A DNA stretch of 64,000 nucleotides from an uncultured Oscillospiraceae bacterium (lineage in GTDB: Bacteria; Bacillota; Clostridia; Oscillospirales; Oscillospiraceae). Position 1 is the stretch's first letter; each line of letters begins with the position of its first letter. The stretch covers positions 1-64,000 of the forward strand of contig CALWVV010000004.1 in NCBI GenBank assembly GCA_944385035.1. Reading direction: 5' to 3'. This document shows positions 49,824 through 61,104 of this stretch, one piece after another. The position numbers and the translations under genes are program-made. Below the pieces are notes generated by a model. It made no database searches and had not been told where the DNA came from. It saw nothing but the letters and a program-made list of their open reading frames with translations.

Positions 49824-49872
49824 TTTCCACCAGATTTAGGCTCGAAACGCAAGTAAATCACAACATTTTGGT

Positions 49873-49911
49873 AAGAAGGACCCCTCAAACCGAGGGGTCC
49901 TTCTTCTTTTG
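49873..49911 (+). terminator. scfB terminator
   Basis: AAGAAGGACCCCTC-AAACC-GAGGGGTCCTTCTTCTTTTG. Confidence 0.9.
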
Positions 49912-49988
49912 TTTACGAGGTTAACATAAAAATATTAACATAACAAGTTAAGGGAACGAATAAAAACAGAGAAAATCGTAAAAAACTC

Positions 49989-50017
49989 TTGCGAAAAATG
50001 GCGGAAGGCGCTATATT
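49989..50017 (+). promoter_or_regulatory. Promoter for spoIIM-xerD
   Basis: TTGCGA (49989-49994), 17-bp spacer, TATATT (50012-50017). Confidence 0.65.
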
Positions 50018-50104
50018 AGTAACACGGCTTTCCAACTCCTGCCTGTTGGAGCGAGTTGGTCTATTTCCGGGACACTTCTCATAGTCTGTACCGAGGTGAC
50101 GGCT

Positions 50105-50728
50105 GTGGGAAAGCGCGTAGGAAGAAAATGGGACTTGCCGTGGGATCAGGGCAGTGCGCTGGGCTTGCTCAGTGTCTGTTTCCTCATGGGCGGTGTGGCC
50201 GGTTGTCTGTTTGCAGCCTTGTCGGACGGCCAGGGAGCTCTGGAATTGGGGACCTATTTGGAAGACTACCTTCTTCTGGCTGGAGAGGGCGGGGTGTCCG
50301 GAGGGCTGTGGCCTTTGCTCTGGGGCCGAGTGAAGTACCTGCTTGCCGCCTTGATTTTGGGGGCTACCGCGTTTGGTGTGGTAGGTTTGCCCATCCTTCT
50401 GGGGGTGCAGGGGTTCTTCCTGAGTTTTTCCGTGGGCTGCTTCTGCCGGGTGTTCGGGGGTGCGGGGCTTCTGCCTGCCTTTGCCCTGTTCGGTTTGCCC
50501 GCTTTGCTGTGGGTCCCGGCCCTGTTTTTAGTGGGTGTCCAGGGACTGCAGCGGTCCCGCGTACTGCTCAACCGGGTACTAAGTGGCGGCGGGAAAATGG
50601 CTGCGGTGTATGGGAGAGAGCTCTGGTGCCGGGCAGGCCTTTGTGTTGGGCTTACTTTGGGCTGTGCTCTGTTGGAGTACTGGGTGGTTCCGGTACTGCT
50701 GGAGGCCTGTGCCCGCGTTGTGTTGTAG
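50105..50728 (+). CDS. spoIIM: Stage II sporulation protein M-like (SpoIIM, DUF95)
   Basis: A protein of about 207 residues with five spans; 'LLSVCFLMGGVAGCLFAALS' opens the first, and 'GLPILLGVQGFFLSFSVGCF' and 'LPAFALFGLPALLWVPALFL' are the DUF95 core. SpoIIM acts with SpoIID and SpoIIP in engulfment. The GTG at 50105 has GAGG eight bases upstream; an earlier GTG (50096) is possible. The pairing with xerD is common in Clostridia. Confidence 0.8.
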   Translation: MGKRVGRKWDLPWDQGSALGLLSVCFLMGGVAGCLFAALSDGQGALELGTYLEDYLLLAGEGGVSGGLWPLLWGRVKYLLAALILGATAFGVVGLPILLGVQGFFLSFSVGCFCRVFGGAGLLPAFALFGLPALLWVPALFLVGVQGLQRSRVLLNRVLSGGGKMAAVYGRELWCRAGLCVGLTLGCALLEYWVVPVLLEACARVVL

Positions 50729-50751
50729 AATTCAAGCTGGGAGATGTGTGT

Positions 50752-51633
50752 GTGTCTGATTTGGTGTCGGCCTATGAGGCGTATTTGAAAACTGAAAAGC
50801 GTGCGTCGGCCAACACCGTCAGCTCTTACATGCGTGACATTCACCAGTATGCCGCCGCTATGGATGAGAGAGGCGTGGCCTTGACCGATGCGGTGACGGA
50901 AGATGTGGCAGAGTATACCACCTCTCTCACCCGGCAGGGGAAATCCCCCGCTACCGTGACCCGGTCCGTGGCCTCCATCAAGTCCTTTTACCAGTATCTG
51001 ATGGGCCAGGGGGCGGTGGACCAGAACCCGGCCAAAGGGGTGACCCCGGCCAAGGTGGAGCGTAAGCTGCCCCAGGTTCTCACTGGAAAAGAAGTGGAGC
51101 TGTTTCTGGAGCAGGCTGAGTGTACCGATCTGAAGGGGTACCGGGACCGGGCCATGCTGGAGCTTCTGTACGCCACGGGGATCCGGGTCAGTGAGCTCAT
51201 TGACCTGGACGTGGACGATCTGAACCTGCCTGGCAGCGTCTTGAAATGCTACAGCAAGGGCCGTGAGCGGATGATCCCCCTCTATCCCGCCGCTGTCCGG
51301 GCTTTAAGTGAGTATGTACATACCATCCGTCCCCAGCTGGTGGACTCAGTGGACGAGACGGCGCTGTTTGTCAATATGAGCGGTGAGCGTATGAGCCGCC
51401 AGGGCTTTTGGAAGCTCATCAAATACTACCAGGAGAAGGCCGGCATTCAAAAGGATATCACGCCTCACACCCTGCGCCATTCCTTTGCCGCCCATTTGCT
51501 GGAAAACGGGGCTGACCTGCGTTCCATTCAGGAGATGCTGGGCCATGCGGATATTTCCTCTACCCAGATTTATTCCAAGCTGTTGAACCAAAAGATCAAA
51601 GATGTCTATAAAAAGGCCCATCCCAGGGCATGA
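50752..51633 (+). CDS. xerD: Tyrosine recombinase XerD
   Basis: A 293-residue protein: N-terminal core-binding domain ('LKTEKRASANTVSSYMRDIH'), catalytic domain with Arg in 'YATGIRVSELIDL' (about 147), Lys in 'YSKGRERMIPL', 'TPHTLRHSFAAHLLENGADL' (HxxR, about 242), 'MLGHADISSTQIYSK' with His and nucleophile Tyr (about 264-276). It resolves chromosome dimers at dif. The GTG at 50752 sits eight bases after GGGAG. It belongs to the core genome rather than to an element. Confidence 0.92.
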   Translation: MSDLVSAYEAYLKTEKRASANTVSSYMRDIHQYAAAMDERGVALTDAVTEDVAEYTTSLTRQGKSPATVTRSVASIKSFYQYLMGQGAVDQNPAKGVTPAKVERKLPQVLTGKEVELFLEQAECTDLKGYRDRAMLELLYATGIRVSELIDLDVDDLNLPGSVLKCYSKGRERMIPLYPAAVRALSEYVHTIRPQLVDSVDETALFVNMSGERMSRQGFWKLIKYYQEKAGIQKDITPHTLRHSFAAHLLENGADLRSIQEMLGHADISSTQIYSKLLNQKIKDVYKKAHPRA

Positions 51634-51639
51634 AGATTC

Positions 51640-51678
51640 CCGGCCGTCGGAGCAGTCCTCCGGCGGCCGGTTTTCTTT
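51640..51678 (+). terminator. xerD terminator
   Basis: CCGGCCGTCGGAG-CAGT-CCTCCGGCGGCCGG followed by TTTTCTTT. Confidence 0.85.
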
Positions 51679-51709
51679 GGAAATTCCCCCCTTTGAGAGA
51701 AGGGTAAGA

Positions 51710-51738
51710 TTGTATTTTAGGGATAAATATGGTAATAT
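51710..51738 (+). promoter_or_regulatory. Promoter for murD
   Basis: TTGTAT (51710-51715), 17-bp spacer, TAATAT (51733-51738); an overlapping TATAAT lies three bases on. Confidence 0.6.
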
Positions 51739-51775
51739 AATATGATGTAAGAAAAATTGGAAGGAGGACACTGAT

Positions 51776-53161
51776 ATGTCCACCATTACGGAATATTTTG
51801 AAAGCCTGCGGGGCAAGTCCATTGCCGTGATCGGCATGGGGGTGAGCAACACCCCCCTCATTAAGATGATGCTCCGCTCTGGGTTGAAGGTCACCGTCTG
51901 TGACAAGGCCCCCCGTGAACGGGTGGAGGAGGTCGCCGGTGAGCTGGAAAGCCTGGGGGCCAAACTCCAGTTGGGGGAGGGCTACCTGGATAAGCTCAGC
52001 CGCTTCGACCTTATTTTCCGCACGCCGGGCCTTAGCCCCAATACCCCTCAGCTGAAAGAGGCGGTAGAGAAGGGGAGCATTCTCACCTCTGAGATGGAGC
52101 TTTTCTTCCAGCTGTGCCCCTGCAAGATCATCGGGGTCACCGGCAGCGACGGAAAGACCACCACGACCACCCTGATCAGCGAATTTTTGAAGGAAGCCGG
52201 GTATAATGTATACCTGGGCGGCAACATCGGAAAGCCCCTGCTCCCCGATGTGTCCGGCATGAGCGCCGAGGACGTGGCCGTGGTGGAGTTGTCCTCCTTC
52301 CAGCTCATGAGCATGAAGCAGAGCCCCAATGTGGCGGTCTTTACCAACCTCAGCCCCAACCACCTGGATTATCACCACACCATGGAGGAGTATACCGCCG
52401 CCAAGCTGAATATTTTCTGCCACCAGAAGGCAGGGGACCGGGCGGTGTTCAACTTCGACAATGACATCACCCGCTCGCTCTCCAAGACCGCTCCGGCGGA
52501 CACCATGCTTTTCAGCCGCAAGCAGAAGCTGGAGGAGGGAGTCTATCTCCGGGATGGGGCCATTTGGCTGACCAATAAGATGGGAAGCCGGGAGGTGCTC
52601 CCTCTGGAGGACATCCGGCTGCCCGGCGTGCATAACATCGAAAACTACATGGCCGCCATCGCCGCTGTGGACGGCATTGTCCCCGATAAGTGTGTGCGCT
52701 CTGTGGCCCAGCGCTTCACCGGCGTGGAGCACCGTATCGAGCTGGTGCGGGAGCTGGACGGTGTGAAGTACTACAACGACTCTATCGGAACCAGCCCCAC
52801 CCGGACCATGGCCTGTCTCGACTCCTTTAACCAGAAGCTCATTCTCATTGCCGGCGGCTATGACAAGGGTGTGCCTTTCACCCAGCTGGGCGTGGAGATG
52901 GTGAAGAAGGTCAAGGTCCTGATTCTCACCGGAGCCACTGCCCCTGCCATCCGCAAAGCAGTAGAGGAGGCCGAGGGCTTTGCCGAAAGCGGCCTGGAGA
53001 TCATTGAGACCGCCGACCTGCCTGCCGCTGTGGCCGCCGCCCAGGGAGCCGCCGTCAGCGGGGACGTGGTGGTGCTGTCTCCGGCCTGCGCCGCCTTTGA
53101 CCAGTTCAAGAATTTTATGGAACGGGGCAAGGTGTTCAAAGAACTGGTCAACGCCCTGTAA
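51776..53161 (+). CDS. murD: UDP-N-acetylmuramoylalanine--D-glutamate ligase
   Basis: A 461-residue Mur ligase: 'SIAVIGMGVSNTPLIKMML' (UDP-binding), 'IGVTGSDGKTTTTTLISEFL' (ATP P-loop, about 118-137), 'VAVVELSSFQLMSM' (about 165), 'TNLSPNHLDYHHTMEEY' (about 185) and 'HRIELVRELDGVKYYNDSIG'. It adds D-Glu in peptidoglycan precursor synthesis. It stands outside a dcw cluster, with its own promoter. Start follows GGAGGACACTGAT. Confidence 0.95.
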   Translation: MSTITEYFESLRGKSIAVIGMGVSNTPLIKMMLRSGLKVTVCDKAPRERVEEVAGELESLGAKLQLGEGYLDKLSRFDLIFRTPGLSPNTPQLKEAVEKGSILTSEMELFFQLCPCKIIGVTGSDGKTTTTTLISEFLKEAGYNVYLGGNIGKPLLPDVSGMSAEDVAVVELSSFQLMSMKQSPNVAVFTNLSPNHLDYHHTMEEYTAAKLNIFCHQKAGDRAVFNFDNDITRSLSKTAPADTMLFSRKQKLEEGVYLRDGAIWLTNKMGSREVLPLEDIRLPGVHNIENYMAAIAAVDGIVPDKCVRSVAQRFTGVEHRIELVRELDGVKYYNDSIGTSPTRTMACLDSFNQKLILIAGGYDKGVPFTQLGVEMVKKVKVLILTGATAPAIRKAVEEAEGFAESGLEIIETADLPAAVAAAQGAAVSGDVVVLSPACAAFDQFKNFMERGKVFKELVNAL

Positions 53162-53188
53162 CGAAGTGCCTTTTTGACCCACATACGA

Positions 53189-53212
53189 TTCCGCCGCCTG
53201 CGGGCGGCGGAA
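53189..53212 (+). terminator. Hairpin between murD and the M42 genes
   Basis: TTCCGCCGCC-TGCG-GGCGGCGGAA; no T-run, so a weak terminator or processing hairpin. Confidence 0.45.
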
Positions 53213-53258
53213 CTCCTTACAGGAGGGCTTTTTGGATAAGCTGAATGGAGGAACCGTT

Positions 53259-54299
53259 TTGAACTACGAGAAGACTTTGGAGCAGCTTTGTTCCCTGTCC
53301 GGCCCCAGTGGATTTGAGATGCCGGTGGCACAGGCGGCGGCGGAGCTGCTCCGTCCCTGGGTGGAGGAGGTCTCCATCCACCCCACGGGCAGCGTGGTGG
53401 GCGTGCTGCCCTGCGGCAAGCCGGGGGCAAAAAAATTGCTGCTGGACGCCCATCTGGATGAGATCGGCCTTATCGTCACCGGGCACGAGGAGGGCTTTCT
53501 CACCTTCGCCCCATTGGGCGGAGTGGACCCTAGAATGCTCCCGGACCGGGAAGTGATGCTGCTCACCCAGCCGCCCATTCCCGCCCTGGTGGCCTGCCTG
53601 CCGCCCCACATCCAGACCCGTGAGGATATGGACAAGTCCCAGCCCATCAAGGAGCTCTATTTGGATGCGGGCCTCACCCAGGAGCAGGCCCAGCGCCTTG
53701 TCCCCATCGGCACTCCCGCGGTATATCGGGGGAGCTGTGCCCCGCTGGGGGAGGAGCTTTTCTGGGGCAAGGCCCTGGATGACCGGGCCTGCTTTGCGAT
53801 TTTGCTCCATATCCTGGAGCTTTTGCGGGGAGAGGAGCTGGACGTGGACCTCTATGTACTGGGTTCTTCCCAGGAGGAGACCCACAGTACCGGAGCCATC
53901 ACCGCCGCCTATGGCATTGTGCCCGACCTGTGCGTGGCAGTGGATGTGACCCACGGGGACAGCCCCGACGCCGGAAAAGGGGAGACCTTCAAGCTGGGCA
54001 GCGGGCCGGTGATCGGCCTGGGCCCCAACTGCACCCGCTGGATGGCCCGGCGCATGGAGGACAAGGCCCGTGAGCTGGAGATGGACCTCCAGCGGGAGGT
54101 CATGTCCGGTTCCAGCGGTACCAACGGCTGGCCCCTTCAGGTGAGTCGGGAGGGCATTGCCACGGCGGTACTGTCCATTCCTCTGCGGTATATGCACACC
54201 CCCATTGAAACGGTGTGCCGCCGTGACCTGGAGGATGCTGCCCGGCTGCTGGCTGCCTTCCTCAAGGGAATCGGGAAGGAGGTGCCCAGGTATGATTGA
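53259..54299 (+). CDS. M42 family metallopeptidase, copy 1
   Basis: A 346-residue protein: 'LCSLSGPSGFEMP' near the start, 'LLDAHLDEIGLIV' (HxD, about 62-74), 'ALDDRACFAILL' (about 180), 'SSQEETHSTGAI' (Glu-Glu, about 209) and 'AVDVTHGDSP' (Asp, about 230), the M42 dinuclear metal site. M42 enzymes are large cytosolic aminopeptidases (glutamyl/leucyl). The TTG at 53259 has GGAGG seven bases upstream and gives the family-like start; TTG at 53232 with its own GGAGG is an alternative. First of three tandem M42 genes. Confidence 0.9.
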   Translation: MNYEKTLEQLCSLSGPSGFEMPVAQAAAELLRPWVEEVSIHPTGSVVGVLPCGKPGAKKLLLDAHLDEIGLIVTGHEEGFLTFAPLGGVDPRMLPDREVMLLTQPPIPALVACLPPHIQTREDMDKSQPIKELYLDAGLTQEQAQRLVPIGTPAVYRGSCAPLGEELFWGKALDDRACFAILLHILELLRGEELDVDLYVLGSSQEETHSTGAITAAYGIVPDLCVAVDVTHGDSPDAGKGETFKLGSGPVIGLGPNCTRWMARRMEDKARELEMDLQREVMSGSSGTNGWPLQVSREGIATAVLSIPLRYMHTPIETVCRRDLEDAARLLAAFLKGIGKEVPRYD

Positions 54300-55317
54300 T
54301 CTGCTGAAAGAGCTGTGCCGCCTCAGTGGCGTATCCGGGGACGAGGACCGGGTCCGGGACTTTATCCGCGCCCAGGCCGCACCCTACGCAAGCTCCATCC
54401 GCACGGACGCACTGGGAAACCTGATTGTGTTTAAAAAGGGCCGGAAGGCCACTGGAAATAAGCTTCTGCTGGCGGCCCACATGGACGAGGTGGGCATCAT
54501 CATCACCCGTATCACCGACGAGGGCTTTTTGAAGTTTGACTTTGTGGGCGGGGTGGACCGCCGGGTGGCCATAGGCAAGCCGGTACGCATTGGAGACCGG
54601 CAGATCCCCGGCATTATCGGTCTGAAGGCCATCCACCTGGTAAGCCGGGAGGAGATGAAGAAGGTCCCCAAGACCGACGCCCTCTATATCGACATCGGCT
54701 GCAAGGACCGGGAAGCGGCGGAGAAGCTGGTATCCCTGGGGGATTACGGCTGTTTCGTCGGTGAGCCCGAGGAATTTGGCCAGGGATTTCTGAAATCCAA
54801 GGCCATTGACGACCGGGTGGGCTGCGCCATTCTGCTGGAGCTTCTGAAGGAGGACCTGCCCCTGGATGTGACCTTTGCGTTCACCGCCCAGGAGGAGGTG
54901 GGGACCCGCGGCGCCTTTGCCGCCGCCTTTTCCGTGACCCCGGAGGTGGCCCTGGTGCTGGAGACTACCACTGCCGCCGATCTGCCCGGAGTGGAGAACC
55001 ACCGGAAGGTGTGTGCCCCCGGCAAGGGGCCGGTCATCTCCTATATGGATGGGGGTACCATCTATGACCGCCGGCTCTTTGAGGACCTGCGCCGCCTGGC
55101 CCAGGACAACGGCATCCCCTGGCAGACCAAGGAGTATATCGCCGGGGGCAACGACGCCCGCACCATTCAGCGCACCAAGTCCGGCGTACGGGTGGCCGCC
55201 CTGTCCGCCGCTGTGCGCTACCTCCATGCTCCGGCCAGCGTAGGCAGCCTTTCCGACTTTGAACACATGCTGAAGCTGACCCGACTGTTCCTTTACGACC
55301 AGGCAGAAACGCTATGA
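54292..55317 (+). CDS. M42 family metallopeptidase, copy 2
   Basis: A 341-residue protein from the ATG at 54292 (GGAGGTGCCCAGGT before it), overlapping copy 1 by eight bases. Metal motifs: 'LLAAHMDEVGIII' (about 60), 'AIDDRVGCAILLELL' (about 172), 'TAQEEVGTRGAF' (about 200) and, in place of the usual VDVT, 'LVLETTTAADLPG' (Glu instead of Asp, about 222). It is clearly paralogous to its neighbours, but the variant metal ligand suggests different metal or substrate preference. Confidence 0.9.
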   Translation: MIDLLKELCRLSGVSGDEDRVRDFIRAQAAPYASSIRTDALGNLIVFKKGRKATGNKLLLAAHMDEVGIIITRITDEGFLKFDFVGGVDRRVAIGKPVRIGDRQIPGIIGLKAIHLVSREEMKKVPKTDALYIDIGCKDREAAEKLVSLGDYGCFVGEPEEFGQGFLKSKAIDDRVGCAILLELLKEDLPLDVTFAFTAQEEVGTRGAFAAAFSVTPEVALVLETTTAADLPGVENHRKVCAPGKGPVISYMDGGTIYDRRLFEDLRRLAQDNGIPWQTKEYIAGGNDARTIQRTKSGVRVAALSAAVRYLHAPASVGSLSDFEHMLKLTRLFLYDQAETL

Positions 55318-55332
55318 AATTAAGGTGATACT

Positions 55333-56328
55333 ATGGAACTGTTTGAACTGATCAACACCCTGAATGCTGCCCATGGCCCCTCCGGGGACGAGGGCGGGAT
55401 CCGTGCGGTGATCGCCCATCTGGCCGCCCCCTTTGCCGACGAGGTCACCACGGACACCCTGGGCAATCTCATCGTCCGCAAACGGGGAGAGGGGCCGCGG
55501 GTGATGTTTGCCGCCCATATGGACTCCATCGGCTTTATTGTCACCCACATTGAGAAGGAGGGCTTCCTTCGGGTGGGCCGTCTGGGCGGGATCAGCCCCA
55601 AGGAGGCCGCCTATACCCCCGTTCGATTCAAAAACGGCGTGCGGGGCGTGGTGGTCCCTGAGGAGAAGGCCGACTTCGGCAAGCTGAAGCTGGACGAGTG
55701 CTATTTGGACATTGGTGCAAAAGACGCGGAAGAGGCAAAGAAGATGGTCCAGGTGGGGGACACCGCTGTCTACGATTCTCCCATGTTTGTGAACGGGGGT
55801 AAAGTAGTTTCGCCTTACCTTGATAACCGCATCTCCTGTGCCATCCTTCTAAAGGTTCTGGAGCAGGTCAAAGCGGGCGTCAACGACCTCTATTTTGTCT
55901 TTACCACCCAGGAAGAGGTGGGCATCCGGGGCAGCAAAACCGCTTCCTGGAGCATTGATCCCGCCTATGGGATCGCTGTAGATGTGACCGATGTGGACGA
56001 CACCCCCGGTTCGGAAAAGTCAGGTACCGTCCAGCTGGGGAACGGGGCCGCTGTGAAGGTAATGGATTCCTCGATCATCTGCCACCCTGAGGTGGTATCC
56101 AAGCTGGAGGAGCTGGCCCAGGAGCAGGGTATTCCCACCCAGCGGGATATTCTGCGGGCCGGCGGTACGGATGCCGGTGCCATCCACGTCACCCACACCG
56201 GCGTAAAGACCGGGGGCATCTCCGTACCCTGCCGGTATGTGCACACCCCGGTGGAGATGGCCGACCTGAATGATACCGAGTACTGCGTCCAGCTGGCCGC
56301 CGCCTTTGCCCAGTGCAAATTAGGATAA
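55333..56328 (+). CDS. M42 family metallopeptidase, copy 3
   Basis: A 331-residue protein: 'MFAAHMDSIGFIV' (about 58), 'YLDNRISCAILLKVL' (about 160; Asn replaces the second Asp of DDR), 'TTQEEVGIRGSKTA' (about 192) and 'AVDVTDVDDTPG' (about 217). It starts 15 bp after copy 2, so the three form one operon. The copies diverge strongly from one another, which argues for old duplication and distinct specificities. Confidence 0.9.
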   Translation: MELFELINTLNAAHGPSGDEGGIRAVIAHLAAPFADEVTTDTLGNLIVRKRGEGPRVMFAAHMDSIGFIVTHIEKEGFLRVGRLGGISPKEAAYTPVRFKNGVRGVVVPEEKADFGKLKLDECYLDIGAKDAEEAKKMVQVGDTAVYDSPMFVNGGKVVSPYLDNRISCAILLKVLEQVKAGVNDLYFVFTTQEEVGIRGSKTASWSIDPAYGIAVDVTDVDDTPGSEKSGTVQLGNGAAVKVMDSSIICHPEVVSKLEELAQEQGIPTQRDILRAGGTDAGAIHVTHTGVKTGGISVPCRYVHTPVEMADLNDTEYCVQLAAAFAQCKLG

Positions 56329-56360
56329 TATTACTGAAATAGATAGGACTGACAAGGAAA

Positions 56361-57608
56361 ATGCCATTACAGATTAGTGAAAAGGTCCGCTCCCTTGGGG
56401 ACCAGGCTCAGCGGGAGCTTGTTGAGGAATTTGCCCGGATTGACGCCATTGCCCAGCACAACACCCAGCGGGTTCTGGAGGCCTTCCAGGACCACCGGGT
56501 GGCTGACGGCTATTTTGCCGGTACCACCGGCTACGGCTATGATGACCTGGGCCGGGACAAGCTGGACGAAATTTATGCCCAGCTCTTCGGCACCGAGGCC
56601 GCGCTGGTGCGCATCCAGTTCGTCAATGGTACCCACGCCATTGCCTGCGCCCTGTACGGCTGCCTGAAGGCGGGGGATGTACTCCTGTCCGCCGTAGGCG
56701 CCCCCTATGACACTCTGTTGGGAGTCGTGGGGGCGGTAGACAAGGGACATGGTTCTCTGAAGGACTACGGTGTAGAATACCGTCAAGTAGAATTACTTGA
56801 CAATAAGCCCGACCTGGAGGGAATGGCCAAGGCTGCTTCCGACCCGCGGGTGAAGGCCGTACTGATCCAGCGCTCCAAGGGCTACGCTACCCGTGCCTCC
56901 CTGTCTGTGGAGGAGATCGGGGAGATGTGCAGGGTCATCAGGAAGGCCAATCCCAACGCCGCTATTCTGGTGGACAACTGCTATGGGGAGTTTGTAGAAG
57001 CTCAGGAGCCCACTCACGTGGGGGCCGACCTGGTGGTGGGCTCGCTCATCAAAAATCCCGGCGGCGGCCTGGCTCCCACCGGCGGCTATATTGCCGGACG
57101 GCGGGACCTGGTGGAGGGTGCCGCTCAGCGGCTCACCGTCCCTGGCATCGGCGGGGAGTGCGGCTGCACCCTGGGCCAGAACCGGCTTTTGTACCAGGGC
57201 CTGTTCCTGGCCCCCCACACGGTGGCCCAGGCTGTGAAGACTGCCGTCTTTGCCGCCAAGGTCATGGAGCTTCTGGGCTATGAGACTGAGCCCCACTCCA
57301 GCGCAGTGCGCCACGACATCATCCAGATGATCCATATGCGCCAGCCGGATGCATTGAAGAAGTTCTGCAAGGGCATTCAGTTCGGCGCCCCGGTGGACTC
57401 CTATGTGACCCCTGAGCCCTGGGACATGCCCGGCTATGACTGTCAGGTCATCATGGCTGCCGGAGCCTTTATTCAGGGGGCTTCCATCGAGCTGTCCGCC
57501 GACGCCCCCATGCGGGAGCCCTACACCGTTTACCTCCAGGGAGGCCTGACCTTTGAGTCCGGCCGGCTGGGGGTGCTGCTGGCGGTGGAGGAGCTGCTGA
57601 GACCGTAA
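56361..57608 (+). CDS. Methionine gamma-lyase family PLP enzyme (YnbB/'aluminum resistance')
   Basis: A 415-residue fold type I PLP protein: 'GTTGYGYDDLGRDKLDEIY' (about 56), 'FVNGTHAIACALYG' (about 89), 'ILVDNCYGEFVE' (cofactor Asp, about 203) and 'VGSLIKNPGGGLAPTGGYIA' (catalytic Lys, about 229-245). This family, annotated as methionine gamma-lyase-like or aluminum resistance protein, has an unproved substrate. In Bacillus it lies near glnR and hfq; here it follows the M42 genes by 32 bp and may share their transcript. Confidence 0.9.
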   Translation: MPLQISEKVRSLGDQAQRELVEEFARIDAIAQHNTQRVLEAFQDHRVADGYFAGTTGYGYDDLGRDKLDEIYAQLFGTEAALVRIQFVNGTHAIACALYGCLKAGDVLLSAVGAPYDTLLGVVGAVDKGHGSLKDYGVEYRQVELLDNKPDLEGMAKAASDPRVKAVLIQRSKGYATRASLSVEEIGEMCRVIRKANPNAAILVDNCYGEFVEAQEPTHVGADLVVGSLIKNPGGGLAPTGGYIAGRRDLVEGAAQRLTVPGIGGECGCTLGQNRLLYQGLFLAPHTVAQAVKTAVFAAKVMELLGYETEPHSSAVRHDIIQMIHMRQPDALKKFCKGIQFGAPVDSYVTPEPWDMPGYDCQVIMAAGAFIQGASIELSADAPMREPYTVYLQGGLTFESGRLGVLLAVEELLRP

Positions 57609-57660
57609 CAGGAATAGGTCAAGCCGCAGCGGCCATATTCTACCCTGAGGGGGTGTGAGT

Positions 57661-58365
57661 ATGGGGACAAGGAGACGGCTTTGGGGTGCCATCCTCCACA
57701 GAAGACTATACCGCCCCTGGGGCTGTGTTTTGTCTGGACACCCCGGACTTCTTACTTTGGCTGTGGCCCTTCTGGTGGCCTGGGGGACCATTCAGATCCT
57801 GGAGTGGAGACTGCGGCCCACGGTGGCGGAAATGGCCCGGACACAGGTCCAGAACACCATGACCGCCGCCATTGAGCAGGCTGTGAACGAGGATCTGGCC
57901 CGGCGGAATGTGAGCTATGGAGATTTCGTAGCCGTGGAACGGGATGCCGCAGGGGCCATTACCGCCCTGTCTGCCCAGACGGCGCAAATGAACCTGCTGC
58001 GCTCGGAGCTGGTGGGCACCATTCTGGAGACGTTGGAGGGGGTGGACGTATCGTCCATCCACCTGCCGCTGGGAAGTCTTTTGGACTTTGAACCTCTCTG
58101 GGCCAAGGGACCCGAGCTCCAGGTTCGGGCCATGACGGTAGGGACAGTCAGTGCTGAATTTGACAGCGAATTTTCCTCCGCCGGGATCAACCAGACGATC
58201 CACAGAATTTGGCTGGAGGTGGCCGTCCCCATGACAGTCCTGCTCCCAGGAGAGGAGCTGGAGGTGACCGTCCAGACCCGTCTTCCCCTGGCGGAGACGG
58301 TAATTGTGGGCCAGGTGCCCAATACCTATCTAAGCCTCGATGGCGGGGCTTGGAGCAGCAACTGA
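57661..58365 (+). CDS. yunB: Sporulation protein YunB
   Basis: A 234-residue protein with one N-terminal span ('LLTLAVALLVAWGTIQIL', about 30-48) and an extracytoplasmic domain containing 'RPTVAEMARTQVQNTMTAAI', 'LLRSELVGTILETL', 'IHLPLGSLLDFEPL' and 'ISLEVAVPM'-like 'IWLEVAVPMTVLLPG', the YunB pattern. In B. subtilis yunB is sigmaE-controlled and needed for sporulation. ATG at 57661 has GGGGG seven bases upstream. Confidence 0.87.
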   Translation: MGTRRRLWGAILHRRLYRPWGCVLSGHPGLLTLAVALLVAWGTIQILEWRLRPTVAEMARTQVQNTMTAAIEQAVNEDLARRNVSYGDFVAVERDAAGAITALSAQTAQMNLLRSELVGTILETLEGVDVSSIHLPLGSLLDFEPLWAKGPELQVRAMTVGTVSAEFDSEFSSAGINQTIHRIWLEVAVPMTVLLPGEELEVTVQTRLPLAETVIVGQVPNTYLSLDGGAWSSN

Positions 58366-58374
58366 GGTTTACCG

Positions 58375-61049
<2,675 letters not shown>

Positions 61050-61104
61050 CTTGTACCTTCCAGCGGGATATGATATACTGAGCAGGAGAGAGGAAGGGGA
61101 GAAG

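Noticed and set aside
50752..51633. XerD as an element integrase
   Set aside because: Its position behind spoIIM, the canonical XerD length and motifs, and the absence of att repeats or cargo mark it as the housekeeping recombinase.
51596..53182. A 528-codon minus-strand open frame
   Set aside because: Antisense of murD; no start signal, low-complexity Gly/His content.
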